Shown: piece by piece, positions 31,652 through 41,067 of the stretch
Position numbering within the stretch: position 1 is the first letter of the stretch
Layout of the letters: each line of letters opens with the position of its first letter
Source of the DNA: Brevibacillus reuszeri
GTDB taxonomy: Bacteria; Bacillota; Bacilli; Brevibacillales; Brevibacillaceae
Direction: 5' to 3'
Length of the DNA: 64,000 nucleotides
Assembly (NCBI RefSeq): GCF_001187725.1
Contig: NZ_LGIQ01000002.1
Location: 124,001-188,000, forward strand
Translations under genes and position numbers: made by a program
Notes under the pieces: model-generated
What the model saw: only the letters and a program-made list of their open reading frames with translations
Databases searched by the model: none
Told to the model about the DNA's origin: nothing

Positions 31652-31690
31652 AAACAGCACTTTCCAAAAGGAGGGTGCTGTTTCTTTTGT
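31652..31690 (+). terminator. terminator after gatCAB
   Basis: AAACAGCAC pairs with GTGCTGTTT, followed by CTTTTG. Confidence 0.75.
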
Positions 31691-31708
31691 CATGCATCAT
31701 TGGTCATG

Positions 31709-31732
31709 TGCTAAATCCTACCATTAGAGGTA
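31709..31732 (+). promoter_or_regulatory. shared upstream motif of the first YcdB paralogue
   Basis: TGCTAAAT (31709-31716) is followed by the inverted repeat TACC-N6-GGTA (31719-31732). TAATAT overlaps its right end and could be a -10. The same block sits at the same distance (about 60 bases) before the second paralogue, so it may be an operator or activator site kept after duplication. Confidence 0.4.
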
Positions 31733-31778
31733 ATATAGACAGTAAGAAAGCAATGCTAAGCGAGAAGGAGAAACTCGA

Positions 31779-33419
31779 ATGAAACGTAATGTTCAAAATG
31801 CCGCAATGGTTCTATCAGTAGCAACCATTCTATCAGGTCTGCCTGTTGCAGCTTTAGCAGCAAGTCCGCAAGCACTCGCTCAAAGCAGTGCAGCAACAGC
31901 AGCAACGGAAAGCATCAAGCTTCCAGCAGCAACACAGAAAATGGTGGCAGCGCTGGAGAAGCTGGAGCCGGGACTAAAGGCGCTAACGGATCGGCAAGTA
32001 GAAAGTAGTGAGACCTACATCTATTTGGATTGGCTAGATCCCAAGCGTAATGGGGACTATGCCTTTTTCACCTTTGATCTGAAAACGGGCAATTTAGTAA
32101 GTTATGAGGCTTATTTAACCAGTTGGAGAACGGCACAAAAGGCGACAGACGATACTATCTTGAAAAAGGTAGAGCAGGCTGTTGTGGAGGTATGGGGGGC
32201 AGATAAGCGCAAAACGATGGGGAATCCGAGCCTGTCTGCTTACGAGGAAGAAGAAGCGGGAGATGAGATGCGCGAGCTGTTGATCGGTTCGCGGACAGTT
32301 TTTTATCCCGTCTTGCTGAATGGTCTGGAAATAGATGGAGGTAATTTCGGCATTGGGTTTAGCACCGACCTGGCTGGACATATCGAGGAGATCAACGTCC
32401 GTGAAGCCAATTTAAAAGATGTAAAGGTACCTGATGTGAAAACAGCGCTGACTCCAGAAGCCGTCAAAAAGCAATACTTTAACACGGCAGCTTTTGACCT
32501 CGGCTATGTACAGGATGGAAAAGATGGCAAACCCGGCATGCACTATGTCCTCCGTTATGCCCCGATATTTGATGCAACCTCAGGCAAGCTGGTTGATGAA
32601 TGGCTCGGCACAGAAATCGCGGATGATACCAAGCGCAAAGAGGCCAATTTCAAAAATATAACGCTGAAGCCGCAGGCGAAATCCCTTGCTGTGAAAGGGG
32701 AAGCGGATGCGAGAAAGCTTGCTGCCAGCATGTTCGGAATGGATATGAAGGAAGACGATTGGTATTTATCGCAAGAGCAAGATGACCAGTCTGTTACCTA
32801 CTCTTTCTCCAATGACGATTCGGATTCCGTTTCGTTAACTGTAGATGCTGCGACGGGGTTGGTAACGGACGCTAATCATTGGGAGCAGGAAGTGGAGAGC
32901 AAGACTGTTCTATCGAAAGAAGAGACTTTGAAAAAGGCGATTTCTTTTATCGAGCCATACGCAGTGTCTACTTCTAGCAATGTGCAGGTAGAAATCTATG
33001 ATCCGGTCAAGTCTGCGCCATTGGCAGATTGGATGAAGAAAATCGATAAGGAAATGGGCGTCGAGGAAGAAGAAGAGCCTGGCCATATTTACGGATTCAG
33101 CTTTAATGAATTGCACAAAAATACTCCTATTCTGGATCGCTATTACTGGGTGCTCGTGGACAGCAAAAACGGCAAGATTGTACAGTTCTCTACAACCTTG
33201 CCGATGAAGGACGCTACTTTCCCAGAACCAAAGGTGGCAGTGACAGAACCGCAAGCAGTAGAAAGCTTCGTGAAAAACTTGCCGCTGAAACAATCGTACA
33301 TCTGGCCAACGTACTATGGAACAAAAGGACCTGAGCTGAAGCTGATCTATACCATTGATACCAGCAAGGGCTGGCCTTATGTCGATGCGGTAGATGGGAC
33401 ATTGAACTGGGATGAATAG
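31779..33419 (+). CDS. secreted YcdB/YcdC-repeat (PepSY-like) protein, paralogue 1
   Basis: Exported protein (546 aa) with a signal peptide (MKRNVQNAAMVLSVATILSG... cleaved near ALAAS). The body has two similar halves built of PepSY/YcdB-YcdC-like modules, recognisable as YLDWLDPKRNGDYAFFTFD early and YYWVLVDSKNGKIVQFSTTL late. It ends with GPELKLIYTIDTSKGWPYVDA. These domains are usually extracellular and thought to bind or inhibit peptidases or respond to cell-wall conditions, but no role is proven. AGAAGGAGAAA precedes the ATG. A second copy follows 99 bases downstream. Confidence 0.75.
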   Translation: MKRNVQNAAMVLSVATILSGLPVAALAASPQALAQSSAATAATESIKLPAATQKMVAALEKLEPGLKALTDRQVESSETYIYLDWLDPKRNGDYAFFTFDLKTGNLVSYEAYLTSWRTAQKATDDTILKKVEQAVVEVWGADKRKTMGNPSLSAYEEEEAGDEMRELLIGSRTVFYPVLLNGLEIDGGNFGIGFSTDLAGHIEEINVREANLKDVKVPDVKTALTPEAVKKQYFNTAAFDLGYVQDGKDGKPGMHYVLRYAPIFDATSGKLVDEWLGTEIADDTKRKEANFKNITLKPQAKSLAVKGEADARKLAASMFGMDMKEDDWYLSQEQDDQSVTYSFSNDDSDSVSLTVDAATGLVTDANHWEQEVESKTVLSKEETLKKAISFIEPYAVSTSSNVQVEIYDPVKSAPLADWMKKIDKEMGVEEEEEPGHIYGFSFNELHKNTPILDRYYWVLVDSKNGKIVQFSTTLPMKDATFPEPKVAVTEPQAVESFVKNLPLKQSYIWPTYYGTKGPELKLIYTIDTSKGWPYVDAVDGTLNWDE

Positions 33420-33449
33420 GACATAAGACTTCCCGCATGTTTGCTACTA

Positions 33450-33473
33450 TGCTAAATTATACCAATATAGGTA
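33450..33473 (+). promoter_or_regulatory. shared upstream motif of the second YcdB paralogue
   Basis: TGCTAAAT (33450-33457) plus TACC-N6-GGTA (33460-33473), matching the block before paralogue 1 in sequence and spacing. Confidence 0.4.
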
Positions 33474-33518
33474 TTGAAATAGCTGTAGCAATCTTTATGT
33501 GAGAAGGAGAAACGTCCT

Positions 33519-35180
33519 ATGAAACAAATGATGCGAAGTACCGCCATGCTTCTGGCTGCTGCCACGATATTGTCTGGTGTACAAGGCCGGTCTATAGCAG
33601 CCAGCCCTGAAACACTTGCGCAAGTCACAGGGACTTTTGAGTCATATGCTAGCTATGATCTCCCTACGAGTGCGGTGAAGGTAGTAGCTACACTAGAAAA
33701 GTTCATTCCAAGATTAAAAGCATTAACCGTGCGTACAGTTGATCAAAGCGATGACGGAAAATCTGTATATCTAACTATGGAAGATCCGAAGAATCCAGAA
33801 TCCTATGCCTCGCTTGAGTTTGATCTGGGAACGGGTCTATTAATGGGCTATCAGGTTCCTATTCAAGAGGCGGCATCAGGGAAAAGGGAAACATATGAAT
33901 TTATCCAACAACGTGTAGATCAGTTGGTTATGGAGATTTATGGGTCAGAAAAAAGAAAAATGATTGGTGAGCCGCATTATTATAGCGATGAGCAAGATGA
34001 GCAAGATGAGCAAGACGATCCCATTGATTCTGAATTTACGTTTCATGTATCTACAGAAGTTTTCTATCCGTATCTAGTGAATGGCTTGGACTTAGAGGGA
34101 ACGGATTACGGTCTGTTAATCCAAACAGAAGCAGACGGGGATATCATCTCAATTTCTTTAAATATACCGAACCTGCAAGGAACAAACGTTCCTGATCCAA
34201 AAGGGGTACTCAAGCAAGATGTTATAAAAAAACAGTATTTTACCCCTAGTTCGTTCGACCTTGGGTACTTTCGGGAAGGCTATGCAGGCACACCCGAGCT
34301 TCTCTATGTCTTGAGGTCTCTGCCCGTTTTCGATGCGACAACAGGTAAAGCAATCGACTCAATGAATGGTGCAGTAATCGAGGATAACAGACGAAATTCT
34401 GTGAACAACAAAAAAATTACACTAACGCCTCAAGCAAGGCCACTCATAGTAAACAATGAGTTGGATGCTAGCAAAATTTTATTCACGATGTTTGGGGTGG
34501 ATACAAAGGAAGACTATGCTCGCTATTATAAACATGAGTATAGAGATGAATTGGAATATCACTGGTCTAATGAATTCCCTAATTTTGGGAGTTCTGGCGT
34601 TTCTGTAAATCCAACAACTGGTCAATTAATAAGTGCAGGGGTTGTGACACAGAGTCCAGAAATACCTGTCAATTTGACGAGAGACGAGGCATTGAAAAAG
34701 GCCATTTCCTTTCTAGAACCATATGCCTTAACAACATCGGCTACGATGCGGGTAGAAATTGATGAACGTGTGAGACCTATACAATTGACCAACTGGATGA
34801 AAGAAGTTGAAAAAAAAGAAAAAGGTGATGATAAAGACTTAGAACAGATCTATAACTTCACCTTTTATGAATTGCATAATAATGTACCTGTATTCAATCA
34901 CTACTATAACGTCAATGTAAACGGAGCAAGTGGTAAGGTCGAACACTTCCGGACAAGCTTGCCAATGAAGGAAATTGCTCTTCCAGATGTAAAGCTCGCT
35001 GCGACAGAACAGCAAGCTTCGGAGTTTTTTATTAAAAATGTGCCACTTCGCCTGTCTTACCGCTGGCCAACGTACTATGGAGTAAAAGGACCTGAATTAA
35101 AACTAGTCTATACCCTCGACGATAGTAAGGGCTGGCCTTATGTCGATGCGTTGAGCGGGACATTGAAATGGGATGAATAG
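33519..35180 (+). CDS. secreted YcdB/YcdC-repeat (PepSY-like) protein, paralogue 2
   Basis: Paralogue (553 aa) of the preceding gene with the same signal-peptide layout, the same internal blocks and a near-identical C-terminus (GPELKLVYTLDDSKGWPYVDALSGTL). It is more AT-rich and more diverged in the middle. It contains an acidic microrepeat EQDEQDEQD near residue 160, from a 9-bp unit repeated three times at about 33985-34015. Probably a tandem duplication in which this copy evolves faster. It ends 13 bases before the convergent ECF gene, with no clear terminator between. Confidence 0.72.
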   Translation: MKQMMRSTAMLLAAATILSGVQGRSIAASPETLAQVTGTFESYASYDLPTSAVKVVATLEKFIPRLKALTVRTVDQSDDGKSVYLTMEDPKNPESYASLEFDLGTGLLMGYQVPIQEAASGKRETYEFIQQRVDQLVMEIYGSEKRKMIGEPHYYSDEQDEQDEQDDPIDSEFTFHVSTEVFYPYLVNGLDLEGTDYGLLIQTEADGDIISISLNIPNLQGTNVPDPKGVLKQDVIKKQYFTPSSFDLGYFREGYAGTPELLYVLRSLPVFDATTGKAIDSMNGAVIEDNRRNSVNNKKITLTPQARPLIVNNELDASKILFTMFGVDTKEDYARYYKHEYRDELEYHWSNEFPNFGSSGVSVNPTTGQLISAGVVTQSPEIPVNLTRDEALKKAISFLEPYALTTSATMRVEIDERVRPIQLTNWMKEVEKKEKGDDKDLEQIYNFTFYELHNNVPVFNHYYNVNVNGASGKVEHFRTSLPMKEIALPDVKLAATEQQASEFFIKNVPLRLSYRWPTYYGVKGPELKLVYTLDDSKGWPYVDALSGTLKWDE

Positions 35181-35193
35181 GACCCAGGCAGGA

Positions 35194-36942
35194 TCATGCG
35201 GACAGCTTCTCTAGCATAAGCTCCAATAATGCAACAGCCTTGCGTTCCTGATTCTCGATTCCTTGCAGAATAGCAGTAGCCTGCTTGCTTGGCTCAGGAG
35301 CATTCGGCTCTCCGCCAGCCGGGAACGGAAAGAGCTTGCTCAGCTTGGTGAATTCATCTGCGATTTGCCCGTACAAAGCTGAGGCTTCCAAAACCATCGG
35401 ACGAATCTGATCAAATGCAGGATCATTCCACGTCGCAGCGATCTCACTCCAAAACAGGGAGGCGTTGCGACGTGCATTTTCTGCAACCGCTATTGTATAG
35501 GCGTTGCCGTTTGGCTCGATGCTGCCTTGCTGGAAAGCCTCCAGCCATGCTGTGTAGGCCATCAGCCCGTTAGCGCATGCTTTATCCGATCCTGCACCAG
35601 CGTAATGACGAAGAGCAGTGTCAATTGCTTTTGTCAGCATGGTTCTTTGATCGATCTCAACTGTTTTTTCGATAGCCAAGACGAACAATTCCTCTACCAA
35701 GCCGCGCCCCAGATGTTCAAAAGCGACCGTTTTATCGTGACCGCAATTATCCCCTGCATACAGCTGCTTGCTTTCGTCATCATACCCGTAAATCAAACCA
35801 AACTCAGGGATAAACAAATCCCAGGCAAGAACCGGATACCCACGATTAATCGAGCGGTGTACCAGCTCCAGCGCTTGTGGAAGTAGTGTCGGTAATGGGC
35901 GCTTCTCGCGGGCTTCAGCACTCAGCAGAGAGGGAGCTACCTGATTCGCATTCTGACCAGACGCACAATCTGCTGCTTCGCCGCCAACCACTTTCGACTC
36001 AAAGCCCATATTGCTGAGACCCTCCTGCAAAACATCTGCAAAAGGAAACATCGTAGGACCTGCAATATGAATTTCCTTTGGAACGACAGTCAAGCGGAAA
36101 GCATGCCCGCTGAGACCAAGCACCATGGGAAGCGACAATTTGCGATCTGTATACTCGATTAATCCATGTAAGGCCGCAGCGCATGTAATCCAAGTTGGCA
36201 GTGTAAATGCTTCCGGTTTTCTCAGTACGGTTTGATTCATCATTCCCGCATCCTTTCGCGTCTTCATGTATTGGTCAACTACGATACGAGTCTTTTCTTG
36301 AATCAGTTTTTTGCGGGAACGGGACAGAACCTGGTAGACATTTGCCTGAGACATCTCGAACAGCCGTCCAATCTCTGTCGGGGACAGATGGTCAAAAAAG
36401 TGGGACTCCACAATCCGACGCTCCCGAGGATTCAGGCAATGCAGCATGCCCGTGATCGTCTGCAGCAGCTCACGGCGCACGATTACCTCAGAGGGATCAC
36501 CAGTATGCTCCATTGCAGGTGACCATGTGCGGCCGAGACGATGCAAAATACTGTCGAGGTCTTCCCAATCGGTTGGCTCCAGATCGTGGGACGGGTTGAT
36601 CAGTCCAGTGAAAAGCTGCTCCCGTTTGTGCGGTCCTTTTTGCAGGCGAGTGTATGCCTGATTACGCACGATACGGTGAAGCCAAGGAAGAAACCGGCGA
36701 CTGTCCACGAGCGTACCCAAGTGCAAAAAGGCACGGATAAGGGCATCCTGCACAATATCCTCCGCCAGAAAGGCTTCACGTGTATACGAGCGTGCATAGC
36801 CGTATACTTTGGAGCGGTGACGTCGAACCAGCTCTCCGAAGGCTTCCTGATCACCTGATTTTGCCCGTTCTACCAGCGTTTCGTCTTCCTCATGCGTTTC
36901 TTCCTGTTGTAGCAGATCTGACTGATAACCCATACGTTCCAT
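35194..36942 (-). CDS. ECF-like sigma factor fused to a BtrH/C39-like C-terminal domain
   Basis: A 582-aa protein. The N-terminal third is an ECF sigma factor: region 2 has AFGELVRRHRSKVYGYARSYT and EDIVQDALIRAFLHL, and region 4 is LNPRERRIVESHFFDHLSPTEIGRLFEMSQANVYQVLSRSR. From about residue 240 a large extension begins at TWITCAAALHGLIEY, with the Cys-His-like and GLSGHAFRL motifs seen in BtrH-N/C39 peptidase-like domains. A helical region ends the protein. The ATG at 36942 follows GAGGGG. No anti-sigma gene is adjacent, so the extension may act as the built-in sensor (inference). Confidence 0.75.
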   Translation of the reverse strand: MERMGYQSDLLQQEETHEEDETLVERAKSGDQEAFGELVRRHRSKVYGYARSYTREAFLAEDIVQDALIRAFLHLGTLVDSRRFLPWLHRIVRNQAYTRLQKGPHKREQLFTGLINPSHDLEPTDWEDLDSILHRLGRTWSPAMEHTGDPSEVIVRRELLQTITGMLHCLNPRERRIVESHFFDHLSPTEIGRLFEMSQANVYQVLSRSRKKLIQEKTRIVVDQYMKTRKDAGMMNQTVLRKPEAFTLPTWITCAAALHGLIEYTDRKLSLPMVLGLSGHAFRLTVVPKEIHIAGPTMFPFADVLQEGLSNMGFESKVVGGEAADCASGQNANQVAPSLLSAEAREKRPLPTLLPQALELVHRSINRGYPVLAWDLFIPEFGLIYGYDDESKQLYAGDNCGHDKTVAFEHLGRGLVEELFVLAIEKTVEIDQRTMLTKAIDTALRHYAGAGSDKACANGLMAYTAWLEAFQQGSIEPNGNAYTIAVAENARRNASLFWSEIAATWNDPAFDQIRPMVLEASALYGQIADEFTKLSKLFPFPAGGEPNAPEPSKQATAILQGIENQERKAVALLELMLEKLSA

Positions 36943-37110
36943 CGCAAAAAACCCCTCGTTGTTAATTGACATATAGCATAGACTCCGGATGCGTTGATTT
37001 TCTGACAGTCATCTTACCTTTCTTTGAAAAAAAGATACAACTGGCAGATTTGTAAGAAATTCCGCTCTCCCCTATAATGAACATACACGATGAAAAAGGG
37101 GGAAGGAAGT

Positions 37111-37473
37111 ATGATGAAGCTGATTTCGGTTACGGGAGAAAGCGTGCCACCGGGAAAAGGTGGATCACCATCCGATACATTTGATCGTTCCATCGCCATA
37201 TGGGAAGAAAACGGCAGTCAAAAAACGGTAACGGTAACGTATGTACGCTATTTTGGCAAAGTACTAGCAGAGCGCGGAATTTACGACCAAGAAACAGAAA
37301 GCATTCCTGTGAGCCACCTGGTTGCCGTGTTATTTGAGGAAAAGCATCCCGGAATAAAGGAAAATCGTCATTATATTAATAATACCGATGATTTTGTTGA
37401 GCTGTTTGCCGACTTTTCGCTGTCCAAATGGAAAGAGCGCTATCCTGGCGTGACAGGAGTACCCCAAGCCTAA
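37111..37473 (+). CDS. hypothetical protein
   Basis: A 120-aa soluble protein without recognisable domain. It has a mixed acidic/basic composition and the segment DTFDRSIAIWEENGSQKTVTVTY-like early on. No signal peptide or membrane helix is present. ATG 37111 is preferred over 37090 because GGAAGGAAG lies just before it. It is divergent from the ECF gene and 128 bases before the next hypothetical. I do not recognise it. Confidence 0.6.
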   Translation: MMKLISVTGESVPPGKGGSPSDTFDRSIAIWEENGSQKTVTVTYVRYFGKVLAERGIYDQETESIPVSHLVAVLFEEKHPGIKENRHYINNTDDFVELFADFSLSKWKERYPGVTGVPQA

Positions 37474-37601
37474 GTTTGACATGCTCGGCTGGGGAGATTC
37501 ATTTGTTTAACTGTCGAAAAATTCTGATCAGTAGATGTGAATAGATGCTGGGTCTACTGGTTGGGCATGCTATGATCAACCAATTATTGGAGGTCATGTG
37601 C

Positions 37602-38057
37602 ATGTTCGCGTTTTGGCTATCTACTTTTCTTACGCTCTCTGTCCTGCAACCTGGTGCATTCTTCTACCAGCAGGGGAAAGCTACCACGCAATTGTTGACT
37701 GTGCAAGAGTTCGATGCCTTTGTGCAGGACTGGAAACAGGGACAGGAGCTGGCGCTTCGGCATCCGTTATTTGATTTGACGCGAGTATCCGCTGGGTCTG
37801 GTGGAGTTGAGGCCATCTCTTTTGCAGGAGTGGCGCATGGTCAGCGAGGGGATATTTCCCTTGTCTTTTATACAATGGATGGGGATCAGGTGTATACGCC
37901 GCCCGGTACGGTCGCGAATGCACATGTGGATGAAAAACAAAAAGAGTTTCACATTGCCGCAGTAATTCCACGGCTTCTCCAGGGGCGCACAGGAGTTGTA
38001 CAAGTGACATTCCAAGGAGAAAAACGAGCAGCATATTTGCTCAAAGTACAGTTTTAA
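37602..38057 (+). CDS. hypothetical exported protein
   Basis: A 151-aa protein. Residues 1-20 (MFAFWLSTFLTLSVLQPGAF) look like a signal peptide or anchor. The rest is a small beta-rich domain with no recognised family. GGAGG lies 8 bases before ATG 37602. Several in-frame ATGs upstream (37545, 37596) have worse spacing. It precedes the natAB-type genes by 36 bases and may be cotranscribed with them. Confidence 0.55.
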   Translation: MFAFWLSTFLTLSVLQPGAFFYQQGKATTQLLTVQEFDAFVQDWKQGQELALRHPLFDLTRVSAGSGGVEAISFAGVAHGQRGDISLVFYTMDGDQVYTPPGTVANAHVDEKQKEFHIAAVIPRLLQGRTGVVQVTFQGEKRAAYLLKVQF

Positions 38058-38093
38058 CGAGTAGAAATAGAGCTTCGGACAGGAGGACTGCTG

Positions 38094-38822
38094 TTGATTG
38101 AGGTAAAACAGGTCAGCAAGCGATTCGGGACAATCACAGCGGTGGAGGATGTTTCGTTTCGTGTGGAAGCTGGTGAGGTATATGGACTTCTGGGGGAAAA
38201 CGGCGCGGGTAAAACGACGACGATGCGCATGATGGCGACGATTTTGCAACCGACAGAAGGAGATATCGAAATTAGCGGTTTTTCTGTCCAAAAGGAGCCA
38301 GTAGAAGTACGGCGTCGTATCGGGATTTTGTTTGGGGGCGATGTGGGCTTATACAATCGGTTGACAGCGCGAGAGAATATTGCCTATTTTGGCAGTCTGT
38401 ACGGGCTGGAGCAGAGAAGGTTGCAGGAGCGGATCGACAGCTTGAGCCAGATGCTTGAAATGGATTCGTTCATAGATCGACGCGTCGGCGCTTTTTCGAG
38501 AGGAATGAAGCAAAAAGTCGCCATCGCCCGCACATTGGTTCACGACCCGGACGTTATTTTACTCGATGAACCGACGACAGGGCTGGATGTTACGGCAGCC
38601 AATATTTTTCGGCGGATGGTTGGAAAGCTTCAGGACGAAGGAAAGACGATCCTGTTTTCCAGTCACAACATGGGGGAAATCAACAAGCTGTGCAAGCGCA
38701 TAGCGCTCATTCACAAGGGACGGCTTCAATTTGCAGGCGGGCTGGATACTTTGCGAGAGCGATTTGGCATCGCAGACCTGGATGATATCTTCATGGCGGT
38801 GGTGGAAGGGAGCGAAGCCTGA
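38094..38822 (+). CDS. natA: NatA-like ABC transporter ATP-binding protein
   Basis: ABC ATPase (242 aa) with Walker A GENGAGKTTT (about residues 36-45), signature FSRGMKQKVAIA, Walker B VILLDEPTTGLD and the H-loop in SSHNM. The wording and its ABC-2 partner are typical of sodium/antibiotic exporters such as NatAB. The TTG start at 38094 has AGGAGG upstream. It overlaps the permease gene by one base. The exported substrate (Na+ or drug) is inferred. Confidence 0.8.
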   Translation: MIEVKQVSKRFGTITAVEDVSFRVEAGEVYGLLGENGAGKTTTMRMMATILQPTEGDIEISGFSVQKEPVEVRRRIGILFGGDVGLYNRLTARENIAYFGSLYGLEQRRLQERIDSLSQMLEMDSFIDRRVGAFSRGMKQKVAIARTLVHDPDVILLDEPTTGLDVTAANIFRRMVGKLQDEGKTILFSSHNMGEINKLCKRIALIHKGRLQFAGGLDTLRERFGIADLDDIFMAVVEGSEA

Positions 38823-40000
38823 TGGGGAGACGTGTCATTTGGACGGTTTTCCAAAAAGAAATGCTCGATCTGTTTCGCGATCGAAAAACATTGCTGGGGA
38901 CCTTTTTAGTTCCACTCGTCATTATTCCGTTCGTATTCTTTTTACTCGGTATGTCTTATAGCCATGTGGAAAAGGAAGCGCGCGCCTATATCCCGATTGC
39001 CGTCAATGGATCATCAGGGCTTGTTGCCTCACTTCAAAAAGTCCCTGGCGTGAGCATCCTGCAGCCGCCAAATCAGGAGGAGGCTTTGCAAGAAGGTCAG
39101 CTGCGGGCAATTATTACAATTCCGCCTGCACTCGAGGGGCAGATCAAGGCGGGAGGCACCGCAGAGCTTCATGTCGCTTATGATTCCACCAATCAAAAAT
39201 CGGTCTATGCCCGTAGTGTGATTGAGGACACGGTAGAGGCGTACAGCAAAGAAATCGTCCTCCAGCGCTTGAAGCAGGCGGGGATGTCCGAGCAGGCGAT
39301 CAAGCCCATTGCGCCTACGTACGAAAACGTAGCTTCAGAGGAAAGGCTGTCCGGTGGGATGCTGGCCGGAATTATTCCGCTGATGCTTGTCGTATCGCTT
39401 GCGTCTGGTGGGATAGCAGCTGCCAATGATCTGGTGGCAGGAGAAAAAGAGCGAGGGACGTTGGAATCGCTGATGACTGCCCCGATAGCGGCGAATCATA
39501 TTTTGACGGCCAAGCTCATGGCTGTGATGGTAATGAGCTGTATGAGCGCTTTGGCTTCACTCGTATCGCTCTCGCTTGTACTTCGTCTGGGGCCTTTGGA
39601 GATGGAAAATGGTTTTTCGCTCGGCTTTTTTTCGCCCATGACCTTGCTTGTTCTCGTGCTGACAATTTTGGTTCTGGCGGCCACCTTTGCTGCATTGGAG
39701 CTGGTTTTGAGCACGATCGCGAAGTCATTTAAAGAGGGACAGACGTATATGAGCGGTGTTATTTTTCTGGCGATGGTTCCTTCCTACATGATGATGCCGC
39801 TCAATCCGGTAGACATCCCGGGCTATTACTATGTGATTCCTGTCTTTAATGGGGTAGCGCTTTGCAAGGAAGTGTTTTACGGAAGAGTAGAGCCGCTGCA
39901 TGCGTTGGTTGGACTAGGGAGCTCGCTGGTGTATGTGGCGATTATTACGGTAATGTCCTCGCGTCTGTTTCGCAGAGAAGGTGCCGTTGTGAAAAATTGA
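38822..40000 (+). CDS. natB: NatB-like ABC-2 permease
   Basis: Membrane component (392 aa). It has one N-terminal helix (about 20-42), a large extracellular loop (about 45-170) with QAIITIPPALEG-like sequence, then five to six helices (about 180-385). The amphipathic signature NDLVAGEKERGTLESLMTAP is diagnostic of ABC-2 exporters of the NatB/CcmB-like kind. It is coupled to the ATPase by ATG/TGA overlap. Confidence 0.82.
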   Translation: MGRRVIWTVFQKEMLDLFRDRKTLLGTFLVPLVIIPFVFFLLGMSYSHVEKEARAYIPIAVNGSSGLVASLQKVPGVSILQPPNQEEALQEGQLRAIITIPPALEGQIKAGGTAELHVAYDSTNQKSVYARSVIEDTVEAYSKEIVLQRLKQAGMSEQAIKPIAPTYENVASEERLSGGMLAGIIPLMLVVSLASGGIAAANDLVAGEKERGTLESLMTAPIAANHILTAKLMAVMVMSCMSALASLVSLSLVLRLGPLEMENGFSLGFFSPMTLLVLVLTILVLAATFAALELVLSTIAKSFKEGQTYMSGVIFLAMVPSYMMMPLNPVDIPGYYYVIPVFNGVALCKEVFYGRVEPLHALVGLGSSLVYVAIITVMSSRLFRREGAVVKN

Positions 40001-40056
40001 AAGCCTCTAGATCACACATCGTTGTGTTGCCAATATTGGAAAGCTGGTGAGTTGTC

Positions 40057-40977
40057 GTGAAGCCGCTCTATTTGGGTGTCTTGTATGTATTCATATCTGC
40101 AGCTTGCTTTGGCGTTATGTCTATTTTTGCCGTGTACGCGTACGGAGCGGGTGTGAGCGTATCCACCTTGTTATTTTTACGGTTCCTTTTCGCGGCGATC
40201 CTGTTTTTCGGTTTTCTAGTATTGCGCAAGGAAGGCTTGCGACTGGTGAAAAAGCAGATCGTGGCATTATTTGTACTGGGCGGTGTCTTGTATACGTTGC
40301 AGTCGCTCAGTTTTTTCTCTGCTGTTCAGTATATTCCGACATCTATGGCTGCCCTTTTGCTGTATACGTTTCCTGTGTTTGTGGCTGTGCTCACCTATTT
40401 TGTAGAAAAGGAACCACTGCGGCGAAAAACGATTTTGGCCATGCTGATTTCTCTCGTTGGTCTTGGTCTTGTACTCGGGCTGTCATTTGGGGGGATTCAA
40501 CCGGTCGGGGTCGTGCTTGCACTTGCAGCTGCCTTGTTTTACTCGGTCTATATCGTTGTGGGTAACCGGGTGGTGAAAGGGCTATCACCGTTTGTGACTG
40601 CCGGATATATATCCGTGTTCGCGGCTATTTCCACATTCTTCGTAGCGCAAAAGGATGGCGGGCTGGACCTATCGTTCGGCGCTGCTGGCTGGTGGGCGTT
40701 GGCAGGGATCGTTATCTTTTCTACTGTAATGGCGATTGGCTTTTTCTTTCAAGGGCTACAGCTTATTGGCTCCACAAAGGCATCTGTTTTGAGTACGCTT
40801 GAGCCTGTCGTAACGATTGTTTTCTCCGCCTTGTTATTTGGGGAATCATTTACTTTGCTGCAGCTACTAGGCGGGTTTGCGGTGCTTGCCGGTGCCGTTT
40901 TGATCGTTTCTGGTAAGGAGAAGGCTGCATCTGCCGAGGTGGACAAAGCAGTGCCGAAACGTACCAAGGCTTTGTAG
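40057..40977 (+). CDS. EamA/DMT family transporter
   Basis: Ten-helix drug/metabolite transporter (306 aa) made of two EamA repeats, each of five helices. The second carries AIGFFFQGLQLIGSTKASVLSTLEPVV, a typical EamA end. The start is GTG 40057. No substrate can be given. The C-terminus is a charged tail rich in Lys. It lies downstream of natAB but has an independent-looking start, 56 bases later. Confidence 0.88.
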   Translation: MKPLYLGVLYVFISAACFGVMSIFAVYAYGAGVSVSTLLFLRFLFAAILFFGFLVLRKEGLRLVKKQIVALFVLGGVLYTLQSLSFFSAVQYIPTSMAALLLYTFPVFVAVLTYFVEKEPLRRKTILAMLISLVGLGLVLGLSFGGIQPVGVVLALAAALFYSVYIVVGNRVVKGLSPFVTAGYISVFAAISTFFVAQKDGGLDLSFGAAGWWALAGIVIFSTVMAIGFFFQGLQLIGSTKASVLSTLEPVVTIVFSALLFGESFTLLQLLGGFAVLAGAVLIVSGKEKAASAEVDKAVPKRTKAL

Positions 40978-41000
40978 GTACTGATTCGTATGTTGCATTA

Positions 41001-41053
41001 GAAAAAACGCTCCTGTCGATGTCGTGGATTCACGATCGCAGGAGCGTTTTCTT
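41001..41053. terminator. bidirectional terminator
   Basis: AAAACGCTCCTG pairs perfectly with CAGGAGCGTTTT. It lies between the convergent DMT transporter and glucokinase genes. Confidence 0.88.
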
Positions 41054-41067
41054 AGGGGAAAAGTCGG

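Noticed and set aside
40047-40565. 172-codon open frame overlapping the DMT transporter in another frame
   Set aside because: Cys-rich shadow. The transporter frame has the expected helices and length.
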